From Parvibaculum sp. (GTDB lineage: Bacteria > Pseudomonadota > Alphaproteobacteria > Parvibaculales > Parvibaculaceae), in the NCBI GenBank assembly GCA_002695905.1, contig NZQM01000151.1, forward strand, positions 1 through 64,000: a DNA stretch of 64,000 nt, in the 5' to 3' direction. The notes under the pieces are model-generated. The model worked only from the letters and a program-made list of their open reading frames with translations. It was not told the DNA's origin and made no database searches. The translations under genes were made by a program, and so were the position numbers. Below, piece after piece: positions 9,336-20,090 of the stretch (the first letter of the stretch is position 1; each line of letters opens with the position of its first letter).

Positions 9336-10666
9336 CAACATGGCGTGTGGTGACACTTAGCCTGGCTGCAGCTTTGACACTTGGCGGCTGTGAGACATTT
9401 CAAGACATCATTTCAAGCGAAGACAAAGAGGAGATACCGGGCGAGCGCATCTCTGTTATGGCTCTTGAACGGAAGCTAGAAGCCGACCCGCGGTTGGCTT
9501 CCTTGGAGGTTGTTCTTCCGCGCCCCTACGTTAATGAGGATTGGCCGCAACCAGGTGGTTATGCTGATAATGCGATGCATCATTTGCAGGCGTCGGGCTC
9601 TTTGGATGTTCTGTGGAGCAGCAATGCCGGGTCAGGGTCGAGCAGCTCTACAGAGCTTGCAACGGCGCTAGTTGCCGCTGCCGGACAGGTTTATGTCCTG
9701 GATACAGAAACGGTCGTGCGGGCGTTCAATTCAACGACCGGCGATGAAGCCTGGGAAACAGAACTTGCGCCCGAGGAGGAAGATGCGGATGAAGGCCGCG
9801 GTGGCGGAGTCGCGTTTGAGAGCGGCAGGCTTTTTGTCACAACCGGGTTTGGTGAGGCGATTGCTCTTGATGCGGCAAGTGGCGAGGTGATTTGGCGGAG
9901 CGACCTTGGAACACCCTTCCGGGCTGCCCCGACGGTGAATGGTGGCCGCATGTTCACCATCACGTCGGATAATCAAATGATCAGCCTGAACACCGAAGAC
10001 GGGTCTGTTCTCTGGCGGCATCGCGGGATTGTTGAAAGCGCTGGGATTTTGGCCGCAACATCTCCAGCAGTGTCAGGGTCCATTGTCGTGGTGCCCTATT
10101 CCTCCGGTGAGCTCTATGCGCTGCGCGTTGAAAATGGCAACTCGCTTTGGTCAGATAGCCTCACGCGGACTGGTAATGTGACCTCTCTAACGGAGCTCAA
10201 CGACATTGCCGGACGCCCTGTGATCGATAGAGGCCGGGTCTACGCAGTCAGCCATTCGGGTCGCGCGGTTTCGATTGACATTCGAACGGGCGAGCGCGTC
10301 TGGACACGCAACATTGCAGGCACACAAACACCTTGGGTTGCTGGCGGGTTTATCTTTGTTGTGACGCTGGATGCGGAAGTCGTGGCGCTCTCGAGGCGCG
10401 ATGGACGTATTCGCTGGATACAGAAGTTGGAACGGTTTGAAGACGAGGAAGACCGCGATGGTCCGATTGAATGGAGTGGACCTGTGCTCGCGGGCGATCG
10501 CTTGGTTCTTGTATCGTCTCTCGGTGAAGCCGTGTCTTTATCGCCATATTCAGGTGAGGAGCTAGGCCGTATTGAGCTGCCGGACGCTGTGTTTGTACCG
10601 CCAATTCTGGCCAATGAAACGCTCTTTGTATTGACCGACGATGCACGTATCGTTGCTTTGAAGTAG
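9332..10666 (+). CDS. bamB: Outer membrane assembly lipoprotein BamB (PQQ-like beta-propeller)
   Basis: Lipobox LGGC, repeated propeller blades (GDEAWETEL, GEVIWRSDLG, GSVLWRHRG, GERVWTRNI, GRIRWIQKL); next to der. Confidence 0.92.
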   Translation: MTTWRVVTLSLAAALTLGGCETFQDIISSEDKEEIPGERISVMALERKLEADPRLASLEVVLPRPYVNEDWPQPGGYADNAMHHLQASGSLDVLWSSNAGSGSSSSTELATALVAAAGQVYVLDTETVVRAFNSTTGDEAWETELAPEEEDADEGRGGGVAFESGRLFVTTGFGEAIALDAASGEVIWRSDLGTPFRAAPTVNGGRMFTITSDNQMISLNTEDGSVLWRHRGIVESAGILAATSPAVSGSIVVVPYSSGELYALRVENGNSLWSDSLTRTGNVTSLTELNDIAGRPVIDRGRVYAVSHSGRAVSIDIRTGERVWTRNIAGTQTPWVAGGFIFVVTLDAEVVALSRRDGRIRWIQKLERFEDEEDRDGPIEWSGPVLAGDRLVLVSSLGEAVSLSPYSGEELGRIELPDAVFVPPILANETLFVLTDDARIVALK

Positions 10667-10737
10667 TAGCTCAGGCGTCCTGGGGCCCAGTGGCCTGGAC
10701 ATGTCTGGAACCGCTATGAAAGGCGGACGGGAAACCA

Positions 10738-12156
10738 ATGCCGTTTAAACTTGCCATTGTCGGTCGCCCCAATGTGGGCAAATCGACTCTTTTCAACCGC
10801 TTGGTTGGAAAGAAGCTCGCGCTTGTCGACGACACGCCTGGTGTGACCCGTGACAGGCGAGAGGGTGACGCGAGCATCGCAGACATTGAATTTACCATCG
10901 TTGATACCGCCGGCCTCGAAGACGCCAAGGGTGATGTTCTGGAGGCCCGGATGCAGAAGGGGACGGAGCTGGCGATTTCGGAAGCCGACGTCTGCCTACT
11001 TCTCGTCGATGCGCGAGCCGGGATCACGCCCGCGGATGCCTATTTTTCCCAGCTTCTGAGAAAAGTGGAGACGCCTGTTATTCTGGCCGCCAACAAGTGT
11101 GAGGGCGGCGCCGGTGAGGCCGGGCGACTGGAGGCTTATGAACTTGGCCTCGGCGCACCGCTCCCTCTGTCTGCAGAACATGGCGAAGGACTGGGCGATC
11201 TGTATGACGCGCTGTTGCCTTTTGCGAAGGCGTTTGAAGAAGCCGAGGCAAACCAGGCTGTCGAAGATGCATTGGAGAACGACGAAGGCTTTGACCCCGA
11301 CGCGCCTTATGAGCCTGACCTTGAAACACCCTTGCGTGTCGCCGTGGTGGGACGCCCCAATGCCGGCAAGTCCACTTTAGTCAATCAGTTGCTGGGTGAG
11401 GACCGGATGCTCACCGGTCCGGAGGCAGGCATTACTCGGGACTCCATTGGTGTCGAGTGGGAATGGCGCGGGCGCCGCGTCAAGCTGCATGACACAGCAG
11501 GGCTCAGACGGCGCGCGCGGATAACAAAGAAACTCGAAAAACTCTCGGCGGCAGATGCTCTGAGGGCTGTTCGCTTTGCAGAGATTGTCGTCATCCTGAT
11601 TGATGCGACCATTCCCTTCGAAAAGCAGGATCTGCACATCACAGATCTGGTTGAACAGGAGGGTCGAGCGCTGGTCATCGCGGTCAATAAATGGGACCTG
11701 GTGGAAACGCCCCAAGAGACCATGGAAGACCTGAAGGAAAAGCTCAGCCGTCTCCTCCCGCAGGTCCGTGGCGTGCCCATTGTCACCTTCTCTGCATTGA
11801 CGGGGAAGGGCGTTGAGAAATTGATGCCAAAGATTGAAGAAATCCACGGGATCTGGAACGCCCGCATTCCAACCGCAAAACTCAATAAGTGGCTGAGCAT
11901 GACATCGTCAAAGAACCCGCCACCAGCATCAAGGGGTCGGCCGGTCACACTGCGCTATGCAACGCAGGTGAAAAGTCGTCCGCCAACCTTTGCGATTTTC
12001 TCAAGCCGCGCGCATGAAGTGCCGACATCTTACAAACGCTATCTTGTGAATGCGCTCCGGGAAGAATTTGATCTCCGAGGTGTTCCGATCCGGCTGAACA
12101 TGCGCAAACGCGATAACCCATTCGCGGCAAAGGCGAGCAAGCGCAAACTGGGTTAG
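10738..12156 (+). CDS. der: GTPase Der (EngA), tandem G domains
   Basis: Two G1 motifs [12 protein letters not shown] and [13 protein letters not shown]-terminal KH-like domain. Confidence 0.98.
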   Translation: MPFKLAIVGRPNVGKSTLFNRLVGKKLALVDDTPGVTRDRREGDASIADIEFTIVDTAGLEDAKGDVLEARMQKGTELAISEADVCLLLVDARAGITPADAYFSQLLRKVETPVILAANKCEGGAGEAGRLEAYELGLGAPLPLSAEHGEGLGDLYDALLPFAKAFEEAEANQAVEDALENDEGFDPDAPYEPDLETPLRVAVVGRPNAGKSTLVNQLLGEDRMLTGPEAGITRDSIGVEWEWRGRRVKLHDTAGLRRRARITKKLEKLSAADALRAVRFAEIVVILIDATIPFEKQDLHITDLVEQEGRALVIAVNKWDLVETPQETMEDLKEKLSRLLPQVRGVPIVTFSALTGKGVEKLMPKIEEIHGIWNARIPTAKLNKWLSMTSSKNPPPASRGRPVTLRYATQVKSRPPTFAIFSSRAHEVPTSYKRYLVNALREEFDLRGVPIRLNMRKRDNPFAAKASKRKLG

Positions 12157-12200
12157 AGCATTTCCAGCGCAAGTCGCAGACTTCAGCGTTCGGAAATGCG
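12156..12200. repeat. Dispersed palindromic intergenic repeat, copy 1
   Basis: GCATTTCC...GGAAATGC termini with 26-nt interior; between convergent der and ABC-F gene. Confidence 0.7.
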
Positions 12201-12251
12201 TTAAGCAAGGAATCTGGAGCCTGTTTTTGAGTTGATCAAACCCAGAAGGCT

Positions 12252-13847
12252 CTAGTCGGGCCCCAGCCGAACGACATCAGACACATTCATGCTCTCAACA
12301 AATATTGGGTCGTGCGACGTAAATAGGAGCGCGCCGCGATAGGCTTTAAGGGCGGTCTCCAATGCTTCCAACGCGTTTATGTCCAGGTGATTACTGGGTT
12401 CATCCAACAGGAGCAGTTGAGCAGGTTCTGGGCAATTGAGCAGGCGTACGAGATCAGCTCGCAGGCGTTCTCCAGCGCTAAGCTGGTCGAATGCCGTCAC
12501 TGCTTTCTCTCGTCGCAGGCCGACACGGGCAAGGCTTGTTCGAATATCAGTCTGTGGCCATTGAGGACGATAGGCGAGGCAACGATCAAGCGGCGTTTCC
12601 ATCGGCGCATGATCTTCTTGTTGCAGCAAATAGCCGATAGGGACCCGTCGAGTCACTGTGCCGTTGTCCGGCGTCTTCCGCCCGGCGATCAGATCTAGAA
12701 GCGTTGATTTGCCGCTGCCATTTTCCCCTGCCAGATGCAGCCGCTGAGGCCCTTTGACCGACCAACAGAAATTATTCAACAGGGCCCTGGTGCCATAACC
12801 AAAGCAAAGACCCGCTACGTCCAGAACAGGTTGGTGTGGATGAACTTCGCTGGCAGCAGCGTCAAACTGGACAGGAGTTGTTTCTTTAAGCCCCGCGCGG
12901 GCTGTGGCAACCCGGTCTTCGGCGGCCGACAGGCGGGCATGCTTGATCTGGTTAAGTCGGCTGGCAGTATGCTGGCTCCGCGCCATTCGACCATCAAGAA
13001 CGATTTTCGGCTGACTTCCTTTGCTGCGCTCCCTGCGCCCTTTGGCTGCCCTACGTTCCAGACGTTCGCGGGCAACTTGTTGGTTGCGTTGCGCTTGTCG
13101 CTCCGCTTGCCGCGCGTGGGCAATACGCCCAATAACTGCTTGCTGTTGGGATGTTTTTTCTTCGAGGTAGTGGGTGTAGTTGCCGCCATAAGTATCGAGA
13201 CTTGTTTGTGTCAGCTCCCAAATTTCATCGGGAAGGGCGAGCAAATGCCGGTCATGAGAGATGAGCAGCCAGGCAAAAGCTGCGTTGCGAAGCCAGGTTT
13301 CAAGCCAGGCGCGGCCAGCCTGATCCAAATGGTTGGAAGGTTCATCCAGAATGAGAAGATCAGGGTTCGACTGTTGAACACCGAGAATTTGCAGTCTTAG
13401 CCATTCACCACCACTGAGGTCGGTGACCCGGTGTGTCAGAGAGACATGCCCTAAGCCCAACTCCCGAAGCTGTCGACAAAGGTCATCTTCTAGGCCCCAG
13501 TCGTCAGCAACCAGGGCCATGTCCTCTACCGTTGCTACGCCTCCATGGTTTCTTGTGAGCGCATCGAATTTTGCTCCAACCCGGAGATAGTCCACCACAC
13601 GCAGGCCCCCAGGGGGCGTCGCGTCCTGTGCCAGAAGGGCAATACGACCACCAACGATGAGACCGCCCCGCGCAGGCACAAGTGCTTCTGAAAGCAGCCG
13701 GGCGAGACTCGACTTGCCGCTGCCATTGTCGCCGACAAGCGCGACTTTTTGGTGGGGTCTGATGGAAAAAGTGACGTCTGAAAAAAGTTCTGTGCCATCC
13801 GGCAACAGGTAGGCGAGTTTATCGCCTGCAACCAAAAATGGTGGCAT
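12252..13847 (-). CDS. ABC-F family ATP-binding protein
   Basis: Two ABC cassettes (GDNGSGKSSL/LSGGE; GENGSGKSTL/LSAGE), no TM segments, basic interdomain linker. Confidence 0.92.
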   Translation of the reverse strand: MPPFLVAGDKLAYLLPDGTELFSDVTFSIRPHQKVALVGDNGSGKSSLARLLSEALVPARGGLIVGGRIALLAQDATPPGGLRVVDYLRVGAKFDALTRNHGGVATVEDMALVADDWGLEDDLCRQLRELGLGHVSLTHRVTDLSGGEWLRLQILGVQQSNPDLLILDEPSNHLDQAGRAWLETWLRNAAFAWLLISHDRHLLALPDEIWELTQTSLDTYGGNYTHYLEEKTSQQQAVIGRIAHARQAERQAQRNQQVARERLERRAAKGRRERSKGSQPKIVLDGRMARSQHTASRLNQIKHARLSAAEDRVATARAGLKETTPVQFDAAASEVHPHQPVLDVAGLCFGYGTRALLNNFCWSVKGPQRLHLAGENGSGKSTLLDLIAGRKTPDNGTVTRRVPIGYLLQQEDHAPMETPLDRCLAYRPQWPQTDIRTSLARVGLRREKAVTAFDQLSAGERLRADLVRLLNCPEPAQLLLLDEPSNHLDINALEALETALKAYRGALLFTSHDPIFVESMNVSDVVRLGPD

Positions 13848-14001
13848 GGATCAAATCTCCGGCAAGAGGAATTCCTTATGCTCGGTCTATTTGTCCATTG
13901 TCCTTTATCCTCAATCGGTTCGCCTGCAGAGGTTCCTGGAAATAAGGTAAGGGCGAGGGCCCTGGATAACAAGGTGTTACACGAAAAGGTACCCGTGCCA
14001 A

Positions 14002-14712
14002 TTACGACTGGAAGGAAACAACTTCTCCATGGCGGGTACACGCCTCACTCACCAGGTCGAGAAAGAGCGGCGCAATGTCTTCCGGCGTTCGCAGTGTCCC
14101 TGGATCTTCGCCCGGCATGGCTGTCGCCCGCATCTTGGTCGCGATCGGGCCCGGGCTCACCATGTTGATGCGCAGTTCTGTCTTCTCTACTTCATGCGCC
14201 CAGGTTTTGACCAAGGCTTCCAGTGCTGCTTTTGAAACAGAATAGGCACCCCAGAAAGGACGGCACTTTTGCGCTGCACCGGACGTCACAAAGACGGCGC
14301 GTCCTGCTTCTGCACGCTGCAGCAGTGGGTCCAGCGACCGGATCAAGCGATAATTCGTGGTGACATTCACCGCAAATACCTTGTCCCATTCATCTGGTGA
14401 GATGTGACTTGTTGGTGTCAGCGGTCCGAGGATGCCTGCATTGCCGACCAGAATATCAAGCTTGCCCCAACGCTCGAAAATCGTCCCACCCAAGCGGTCA
14501 ATCGCATCAAAATCGGTGAGGTCGAGAGGCACGAGCGTCGCGGTCCCGCCTGCCTTCCGGATTTCATCGTCGACTTCTTCCAGGGCGCCGACCGTGCGTG
14601 CCACCAGGATGACGTGAGCCCCCTCAGCGGCCAAAGCGAGCGCAACAGCTCGCCCAATTCCCCGTGACGCGCCTGTAATCAGCGCGAGCTTGTCTGCAAG
14701 TCGTCCTGTCAT
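14002..14712 (-). CDS. SDR-family oxidoreductase
   Basis: TGASRGIG, NAG, YSVSK motifs; downstream of purF. Confidence 0.92.
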   Translation of the reverse strand: MTGRLADKLALITGASRGIGRAVALALAAEGAHVILVARTVGALEEVDDEIRKAGGTATLVPLDLTDFDAIDRLGGTIFERWGKLDILVGNAGILGPLTPTSHISPDEWDKVFAVNVTTNYRLIRSLDPLLQRAEAGRAVFVTSGAAQKCRPFWGAYSVSKAALEALVKTWAHEVEKTELRINMVSPGPIATKMRATAMPGEDPGTLRTPEDIAPLFLDLVSEACTRHGEVVSFQS

Positions 14713-14731
14713 AGTCTGCTCTGCTCTGCTC

Positions 14732-16297
14732 TTAAGCGATTTCCGTCAACAGCGATAGCTGCGCGGAACGTTTTTCTTGTTGTTGATCGACCAGTAGCGT
14801 CGGGTATTCACCGGTGAAATAATGATCTGCGAATTGTGGGTTTTCATTGTCGCGGCCTTCAAACCCGAGCGCTCTATAGAGACCATCGACGGACACGAAG
14901 GCCAGACTGTCGACGCCGATATAGTTCCGCATGCCTTCCAGATCATAGTTCGCGGCCAACAATTGGTCCCGGTCGGGCGTGTCGATGCCGTAAAAATCTG
15001 GATGTGTGATGGGCGGGCTGGAAATGCGCATATGCACTTCCTTGGCACCTGCTTCGTACATCATTTTGACAATTTTCGCAGACGTCGTACCGCGGACGAT
15101 ACTGTCATCTACAAGGATGATCCGCTTTCCCTCAACAAGGGCCTTGTTCGCATTATGCTTCAGGCGCACACCGAGCGCGCGAATGTGCTGCGTGGGTTCG
15201 ATAAAGGTACGGCCCACATAATGGTTCCGAATGATGCCAAGTTCAAAAGGGATATTGGCTTCGGCTGCATAACCAATGGCTGCCGGTACGCCTGAGTCTG
15301 GAACCGGAATAACCACGTCCGCCTCTACATGAGATTCCCGGGAAAGCTCTTCGCCGGTCCGGCGACGGACATTGTAAACGCTCTGACCACCGACAACGCT
15401 GTCTGGGCGCGCGAAGTAGATATATTCAAAGACGCAAGGCCGCGGCTGCATGGGAGGGAAGGGGTGCAAGCTTTCGATGCCGTCTTTGGTAGCGACAATC
15501 ACCTCGCCTGGTTCGATCTCCCGAACAAAGCTCGCGCCAATAATGTCGAGCGCAACCGTTTCGGACGTGAGAATAGGACACCCATCAAGTTCGCCCAGGA
15601 TCAGCGGACGGATGCCGAGCGGATCGCGGGCACCGATCAATTTTTTGTTGGTAAGCGCGACGAGGGCGTACGCACCCTGAATCTGTCGGAGTGCATCAAC
15701 AAAACGGTTCGTTGTGCGGTCATGTCGGCCACGGGCGACCAGTTGCAGGATGACTTCCGTGTCTGACGTTGACTGGAAGATGGCGCCAGAACGCACCAGA
15801 TCATCTCGCAGCGTCAGCGCATTGGTCAGATTGCCATTATGGGCAATGGCAAAGCCGCCGCCCCAAAGGTCAGCAAAGAGCGGCTGAACATTGCGCAGGA
15901 TGGTTTCACCAGTTGTTGAGTAGCGCACATGACCGATAGCACCAGTACCAGCCAGTCGGTCCATCATCTTTGCGCTGGTGAAATGGTCGCCCACAAGGCC
16001 CATGCGCCGTTCAGAATGAAAATGTTCCCCGTCAAAGGAAACCAGACCAGCTGCTTCCTGGCCGCGGTGCTGTAGCGCATGCATACCAAGCGCTGTCAGC
16101 GCAGCTGCATCGGGATGGCCAAATATGCCAAAGACGCCACACTCTTCGCGCAGTCTATCTGCGTAGAGCTCGTCATGGCTGTCCAGAATGACACTGGCAC
16201 CTTCACCATGTGCAGGCGTTTTGTGTTGCATTTGAGCTGTGGCCCTGGAGCCAAATGAATCTACCGTGGAACCGTTCTTGGAACCTGTCTCGGACAT
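14732..16297 (-). CDS. purF: Amidophosphoribosyltransferase
   Basis: ECGVFGIFG nucleophile, HNGNLTN, VDDSIVRGTTS PRPP loop. Confidence 0.98.
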   Translation of the reverse strand: MSETGSKNGSTVDSFGSRATAQMQHKTPAHGEGASVILDSHDELYADRLREECGVFGIFGHPDAAALTALGMHALQHRGQEAAGLVSFDGEHFHSERRMGLVGDHFTSAKMMDRLAGTGAIGHVRYSTTGETILRNVQPLFADLWGGGFAIAHNGNLTNALTLRDDLVRSGAIFQSTSDTEVILQLVARGRHDRTTNRFVDALRQIQGAYALVALTNKKLIGARDPLGIRPLILGELDGCPILTSETVALDIIGASFVREIEPGEVIVATKDGIESLHPFPPMQPRPCVFEYIYFARPDSVVGGQSVYNVRRRTGEELSRESHVEADVVIPVPDSGVPAAIGYAAEANIPFELGIIRNHYVGRTFIEPTQHIRALGVRLKHNANKALVEGKRIILVDDSIVRGTTSAKIVKMMYEAGAKEVHMRISSPPITHPDFYGIDTPDRDQLLAANYDLEGMRNYIGVDSLAFVSVDGLYRALGFEGRDNENPQFADHYFTGEYPTLLVDQQQEKRSAQLSLLTEIA

Positions 16298-16312
16298 CTG
16301 GGTGATCGTCCT

Positions 16313-16987
16313 CTATTCCTGTGTGGCTTCGAAAAGTTGATCGAGCCCCCTCCGTTCGGAAGGCTTATACCCTGTCGCATCGTCGCTGTCAGTGTCTGAT
16401 TTGGGCTCTTCTGTCCCAGGTGTTGCTGGGGGGGCAGTGCGTCGCCCTTCAGGGGTAAAGAAAGGCTCTGTTGGCGCGGTCGACTGCTGCGCCGCCAAGG
16501 ACGAGAGACCGCCTGCAACAAAGTCCACCAACGGCAAAAGGCGCGCCTCTGCGATCCATTCAGGTTGGTCTTCCCGGTCCGGGACGAGCCAGGTGAAAAG
16601 CAGAAAGGCGATGGCAACCACGAGAAGTCCCCGAAATACCCCGTAAATGAAGCCAAGAGAGCGATCAAGGAAGCCGATTTCGCCGCCATGCGCCCGATCA
16701 GTCCATCTATATGTCAGGGCAGAGATCGCGATATAAACGACACCGAATATCCCTGCGGCCGATATGGCAAGCGCGAGCCAGTAGGGTTCAGCAATTGCCT
16801 GTACAAGCGGGATAAGCAGCGGATAGAGGAGCAGGGCTGCGAGCGCTGCCACGACCCAGGCAAGGATCGACAATATCTCGCTCGCAAATCCTCGCACCAT
16901 GGCCAGAAGGCCGGAAACGATCATGATCGCGATGACTGCAATATCAAAAAGGGTCATGACGGGTCTGTCCCCCAACTCGAACGCCAC
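16313..16987 (-). CDS. cvpA: CvpA family membrane protein
   Basis: N-term four-TM CvpA pattern (FDIAVIAIMIVSGLLAMVRGFASEILSILAWVVA), upstream of purF. Confidence 0.92.
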   Translation of the reverse strand: MAFELGDRPVMTLFDIAVIAIMIVSGLLAMVRGFASEILSILAWVVAALAALLLYPLLIPLVQAIAEPYWLALAISAAGIFGVVYIAISALTYRWTDRAHGGEIGFLDRSLGFIYGVFRGLLVVAIAFLLFTWLVPDREDQPEWIAEARLLPLVDFVAGGLSSLAAQQSTAPTEPFFTPEGRRTAPPATPGTEEPKSDTDSDDATGYKPSERRGLDQLFEATQE

Positions 16988-17025
16988 ATGAGGCCAGTCT
17001 AACGCTGTCGTGGGGCTGGGTCACC

Positions 17026-18438
17026 TTATGCTTCTCGGGCTTGTGGCGCAGATGCCCCACCGGTCGACAGCTTGGCAATCAAATCGCCCAGGTCTTCCAG
17101 TTCTGTGAGGTTCATCTTGCCCGCCGACGGTTTCTGGCGCCCTGCGGCTTTCGGCAGGATGGCGTGCTTAAAGCCGAGCTTCTCTGCCTCTTTGAGCCGC
17201 GCTTCCATCTGATTGACCGGGCGAAGGGAACCGGAAAGGGAAATTTCACCGAAGAGAACGGTGTCGGGAGGGATCGACAGGCCTGAAAGGGAAGAGATAA
17301 GGGCGCCAGCCACAGCAAGGTCGGCAGCCGGTTCTCCTATTCGCAGACCGCCGGCCACATTGAGGTAAACGTCCTGGTTTCCGATAGAAAGCCCACAACG
17401 CGCTTCAAGCACAGCCAGCACCATGGAAAGTCGTCCACTATCCCAGCCGATCACCGCGCGTCGTGGGGTGCCGAGGGCGCTTTGTGCGACCAGGGCCTGG
17501 ATTTCGACGAGGACCGGGCGGGTGCCCTCAATGCCGGCAAAGACAGCAGCACCACTTGCTTCCCGGTCGCGTTCGCCGATGAAGAGGGCAGAGGGGTTTT
17601 CGACCTCCATCAGGCCTCCTTCCGCCATTTCGAACACACCGATTTCGTTTGCCGGGCCGAACCGATTCTTCACTGCGCGCAGAATCCGGAAATGGTGACC
17701 GCGCTCGCCTTCGAAATAGAGCACCGTGTCGACCATGTGCTCGACCACTTTAGGTCCAGCAATCTGCCCGTCTTTAGTTACATGGCCGACAATGATCATC
17801 GCCGCGCCGGACTTCTTGGCAAAGCGTGTGAGTTCCTGCGCCGATGCACGAACCTGGCTCACTGTGCCCGGCGCTGACTCAAGAGCATCCGTCCACATCG
17901 TCTGAACGGAATCGATCACAATGGCATCAGGCGTCGGACCGTCTTGTAGGGTCGCAAGAATGTCTCGGAGGTTCGTCTCAGCACCGAGTGACACGGGCGC
18001 GTCATCAAGACCTAACCGTCGCGCGCGCATGCGCACCTGGTCAATCGCTTCCTCGCCGGAAATGTAAACCGCTTCTGCACCGCTGCGGGCAAGGACCGCC
18101 ATTGCTTGCAGGAGGAGTGTGGATTTCCCGATACCCGGGTCGCCACCCACCAGCACGGCTGAGCCAGGGACAAGGCCACCGCCCAGCACACGGTCGAACT
18201 CTTTTAGGCCGGTGGTCCGCCGCGGTGTTTCTGTTGCCTCGCCTTGCAGCGGCACGAGGGCAATCTGACGTCCTTTTTTTGTTGAACTCGCTTTGGCGGG
18301 GCCACCAGCCACGCCGGAGCTTTCGCCAACTTCTTCAGAGATTGTGTTCCACTCGCCGCAGCCATCGCAGCGACCGGCCCAGCGCGGGGTCTGCGCACCG
18401 CAGGATTGACAGACAAATTGACGACGGGCTTTTGCCAC
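17026..18438 (-). CDS. radA: DNA repair protein RadA
   Basis: Zinc finger CQSCGAQTPRWAGRCDGCGEW, Walker A GGDPGIGKSTLL, KNRFG motif. Confidence 0.98.
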   Translation of the reverse strand: MAKARRQFVCQSCGAQTPRWAGRCDGCGEWNTISEEVGESSGVAGGPAKASSTKKGRQIALVPLQGEATETPRRTTGLKEFDRVLGGGLVPGSAVLVGGDPGIGKSTLLLQAMAVLARSGAEAVYISGEEAIDQVRMRARRLGLDDAPVSLGAETNLRDILATLQDGPTPDAIVIDSVQTMWTDALESAPGTVSQVRASAQELTRFAKKSGAAMIIVGHVTKDGQIAGPKVVEHMVDTVLYFEGERGHHFRILRAVKNRFGPANEIGVFEMAEGGLMEVENPSALFIGERDREASGAAVFAGIEGTRPVLVEIQALVAQSALGTPRRAVIGWDSGRLSMVLAVLEARCGLSIGNQDVYLNVAGGLRIGEPAADLAVAGALISSLSGLSIPPDTVLFGEISLSGSLRPVNQMEARLKEAEKLGFKHAILPKAAGRQKPSAGKMNLTELEDLGDLIAKLSTGGASAPQAREA

Positions 18439-18481
18439 GGTCTTCCTTACAGATCGAGAGACGGCGCGTGAGAAACGGCCA

Positions 18482-19273
18482 TCAAGGTTTCAACACATCC
18501 ATCTTGATGGGTCCGTCAGCGCGACCATGAATGAACTGATCCACATATTCATTGCCACTATTGTCGACTTCGTCGCGGGTACCAGCCCAGATGATCTCTC
18601 CCTTATAGATCATCGCAATATAATCGGCGATCTTTCGTGCACTTGCCATGTCATGGGTGATGGAAAGAGCTGTCGCGCCGAGTTTCTGCACACTGTTGAC
18701 GATCAGGTCGTTGATCACGTCAGCCATAATGGGATCAAGGCCTGTCGTGGGCTCGTCGAAAAAGATGATTTCCGGGTCTGTCGCGATGGCACGCGCCAGA
18801 CCAACGCGCTTCTGCATGCCACCCGACAGCTCAGCAGGATAGAGATCGCCAATATCGGTGGTGAGACCAACCTGACCGAGCTTTTCGATCGCAATTTCTT
18901 TCGCGTCTTTGCGTTTCATATTGCGGCCCTGAATGAGGCCGAACGCGACATTCTCCCAGACCGGCAAGCTGTCAAAAAGGGCAGCATTCTGAAACAGCAT
19001 GCCGAATTTTGTGAGGGTCTTTTCACGGTCGGTGGTGGAGAGGCGCGTGACATCTTTGCCATCAACTTTGATGCTGCCTTTTTCTGGGCGGATGATCCCC
19101 AGAATACATTTGAGCATAACGGACTTGCCGCTGCCCGACCCGCCGATCACAACCAGTGACTTGCCTTTAGGCACTGTCAGAGCAAGATCGTGAAGAACCA
19201 CCTTTTGGCCAAAGCGTTTGTGAACGTTCTTCAGCTCAATCTTCACATCTTTTGCCGGTACGGAAATATTCAT
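18482..19273 (-). CDS. mlaF: ABC transporter ATPase, MlaF-like
   Basis: Walker A GGSGSGKSVMLK, LSGGMQKRVGLARAIA; beside MlaE-like permease. Confidence 0.88.
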   Translation of the reverse strand: MNISVPAKDVKIELKNVHKRFGQKVVLHDLALTVPKGKSLVVIGGSGSGKSVMLKCILGIIRPEKGSIKVDGKDVTRLSTTDREKTLTKFGMLFQNAALFDSLPVWENVAFGLIQGRNMKRKDAKEIAIEKLGQVGLTTDIGDLYPAELSGGMQKRVGLARAIATDPEIIFFDEPTTGLDPIMADVINDLIVNSVQKLGATALSITHDMASARKIADYIAMIYKGEIIWAGTRDEVDNSGNEYVDQFIHGRADGPIKMDVLKP

Positions 19274-19283
19274 GGGGCCAGCC

Positions 19284-20057
19284 TTAAGACGAGAAGAAAA
19301 GCGACGTCATCACATAGTTCGCCGCAAGAATGAGAATAGAGGAGTTCACAACCGCGTTGGTTGTCGCGCGCCCCACGCCCTGAGCGCCGCCCCGGCTATG
19401 GAAACCCTGATAACAGCCCATCATTGCAATGATGAAGCCGAAGACCGAAGATTTGATGAGACCCGATGTCAGATCATCCAGCTCCAAAAAGTCGACGGTG
19501 GTTTTGATGTAGACACCGGCATTGAAATCGAGCGTCTGCGTGCCAACCACGAACCCCCCGAAAATGCCGATCACATCGCCGATGAAGACAAGGGCTGGCA
19601 GTGTAATAACTGCAGCGACGACACGGGGCACGACCAGATATTTGAAAGGGTTGGTCGACAGGGTTGAGAGCGCATCAATCTGTTCAGTGACACGCATGGT
19701 CCCAAGCTCCGCGGCAATGGCCGCTGCTGCGCGCCCGGCGACCATCAGGCCACCCAAAACCGGTCCCAGTTCCCGAGTGATGCCAAGTGCCACAATCGTC
19801 GCAACAATGCTCTCAGAGTTAAACTGGTCGCTGCCATAATAGACTTGCAGGGCCAGCACACCGCCGGTGAAGAATGCCGTAAGGGCAACCACGGGAAGCG
19901 AGAAGTAGCCGATCCGCATCATCTGCTCGCCAATGAGACGCCAGTAGAAGGGTGGACGAAGAATGTGGGTAATCGCTTTCCAGGTGAACACGGAAAGCCG
20001 CCCGGTCTCGCCAAGAGCCGCGATCACAACATTGCCGATTATCGCCAGCGGATTCAA
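19284..20057 (-). CDS. mlaE: MlaE-family ABC transporter permease
   Basis: MlaE signature (ITRELGPVLGGLMVAGRAAAAIAAELGTMRVTEQIDAL). Confidence 0.92.
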   Translation of the reverse strand: MNPLAIIGNVVIAALGETGRLSVFTWKAITHILRPPFYWRLIGEQMMRIGYFSLPVVALTAFFTGGVLALQVYYGSDQFNSESIVATIVALGITRELGPVLGGLMVAGRAAAAIAAELGTMRVTEQIDALSTLSTNPFKYLVVPRVVAAVITLPALVFIGDVIGIFGGFVVGTQTLDFNAGVYIKTTVDFLELDDLTSGLIKSSVFGFIIAMMGCYQGFHSRGGAQGVGRATTNAVVNSSILILAANYVMTSLFFSS

Positions 20058-20090
20058 ACTTATGCTCCCTCTGCCTCAGTCTTAAATCTG

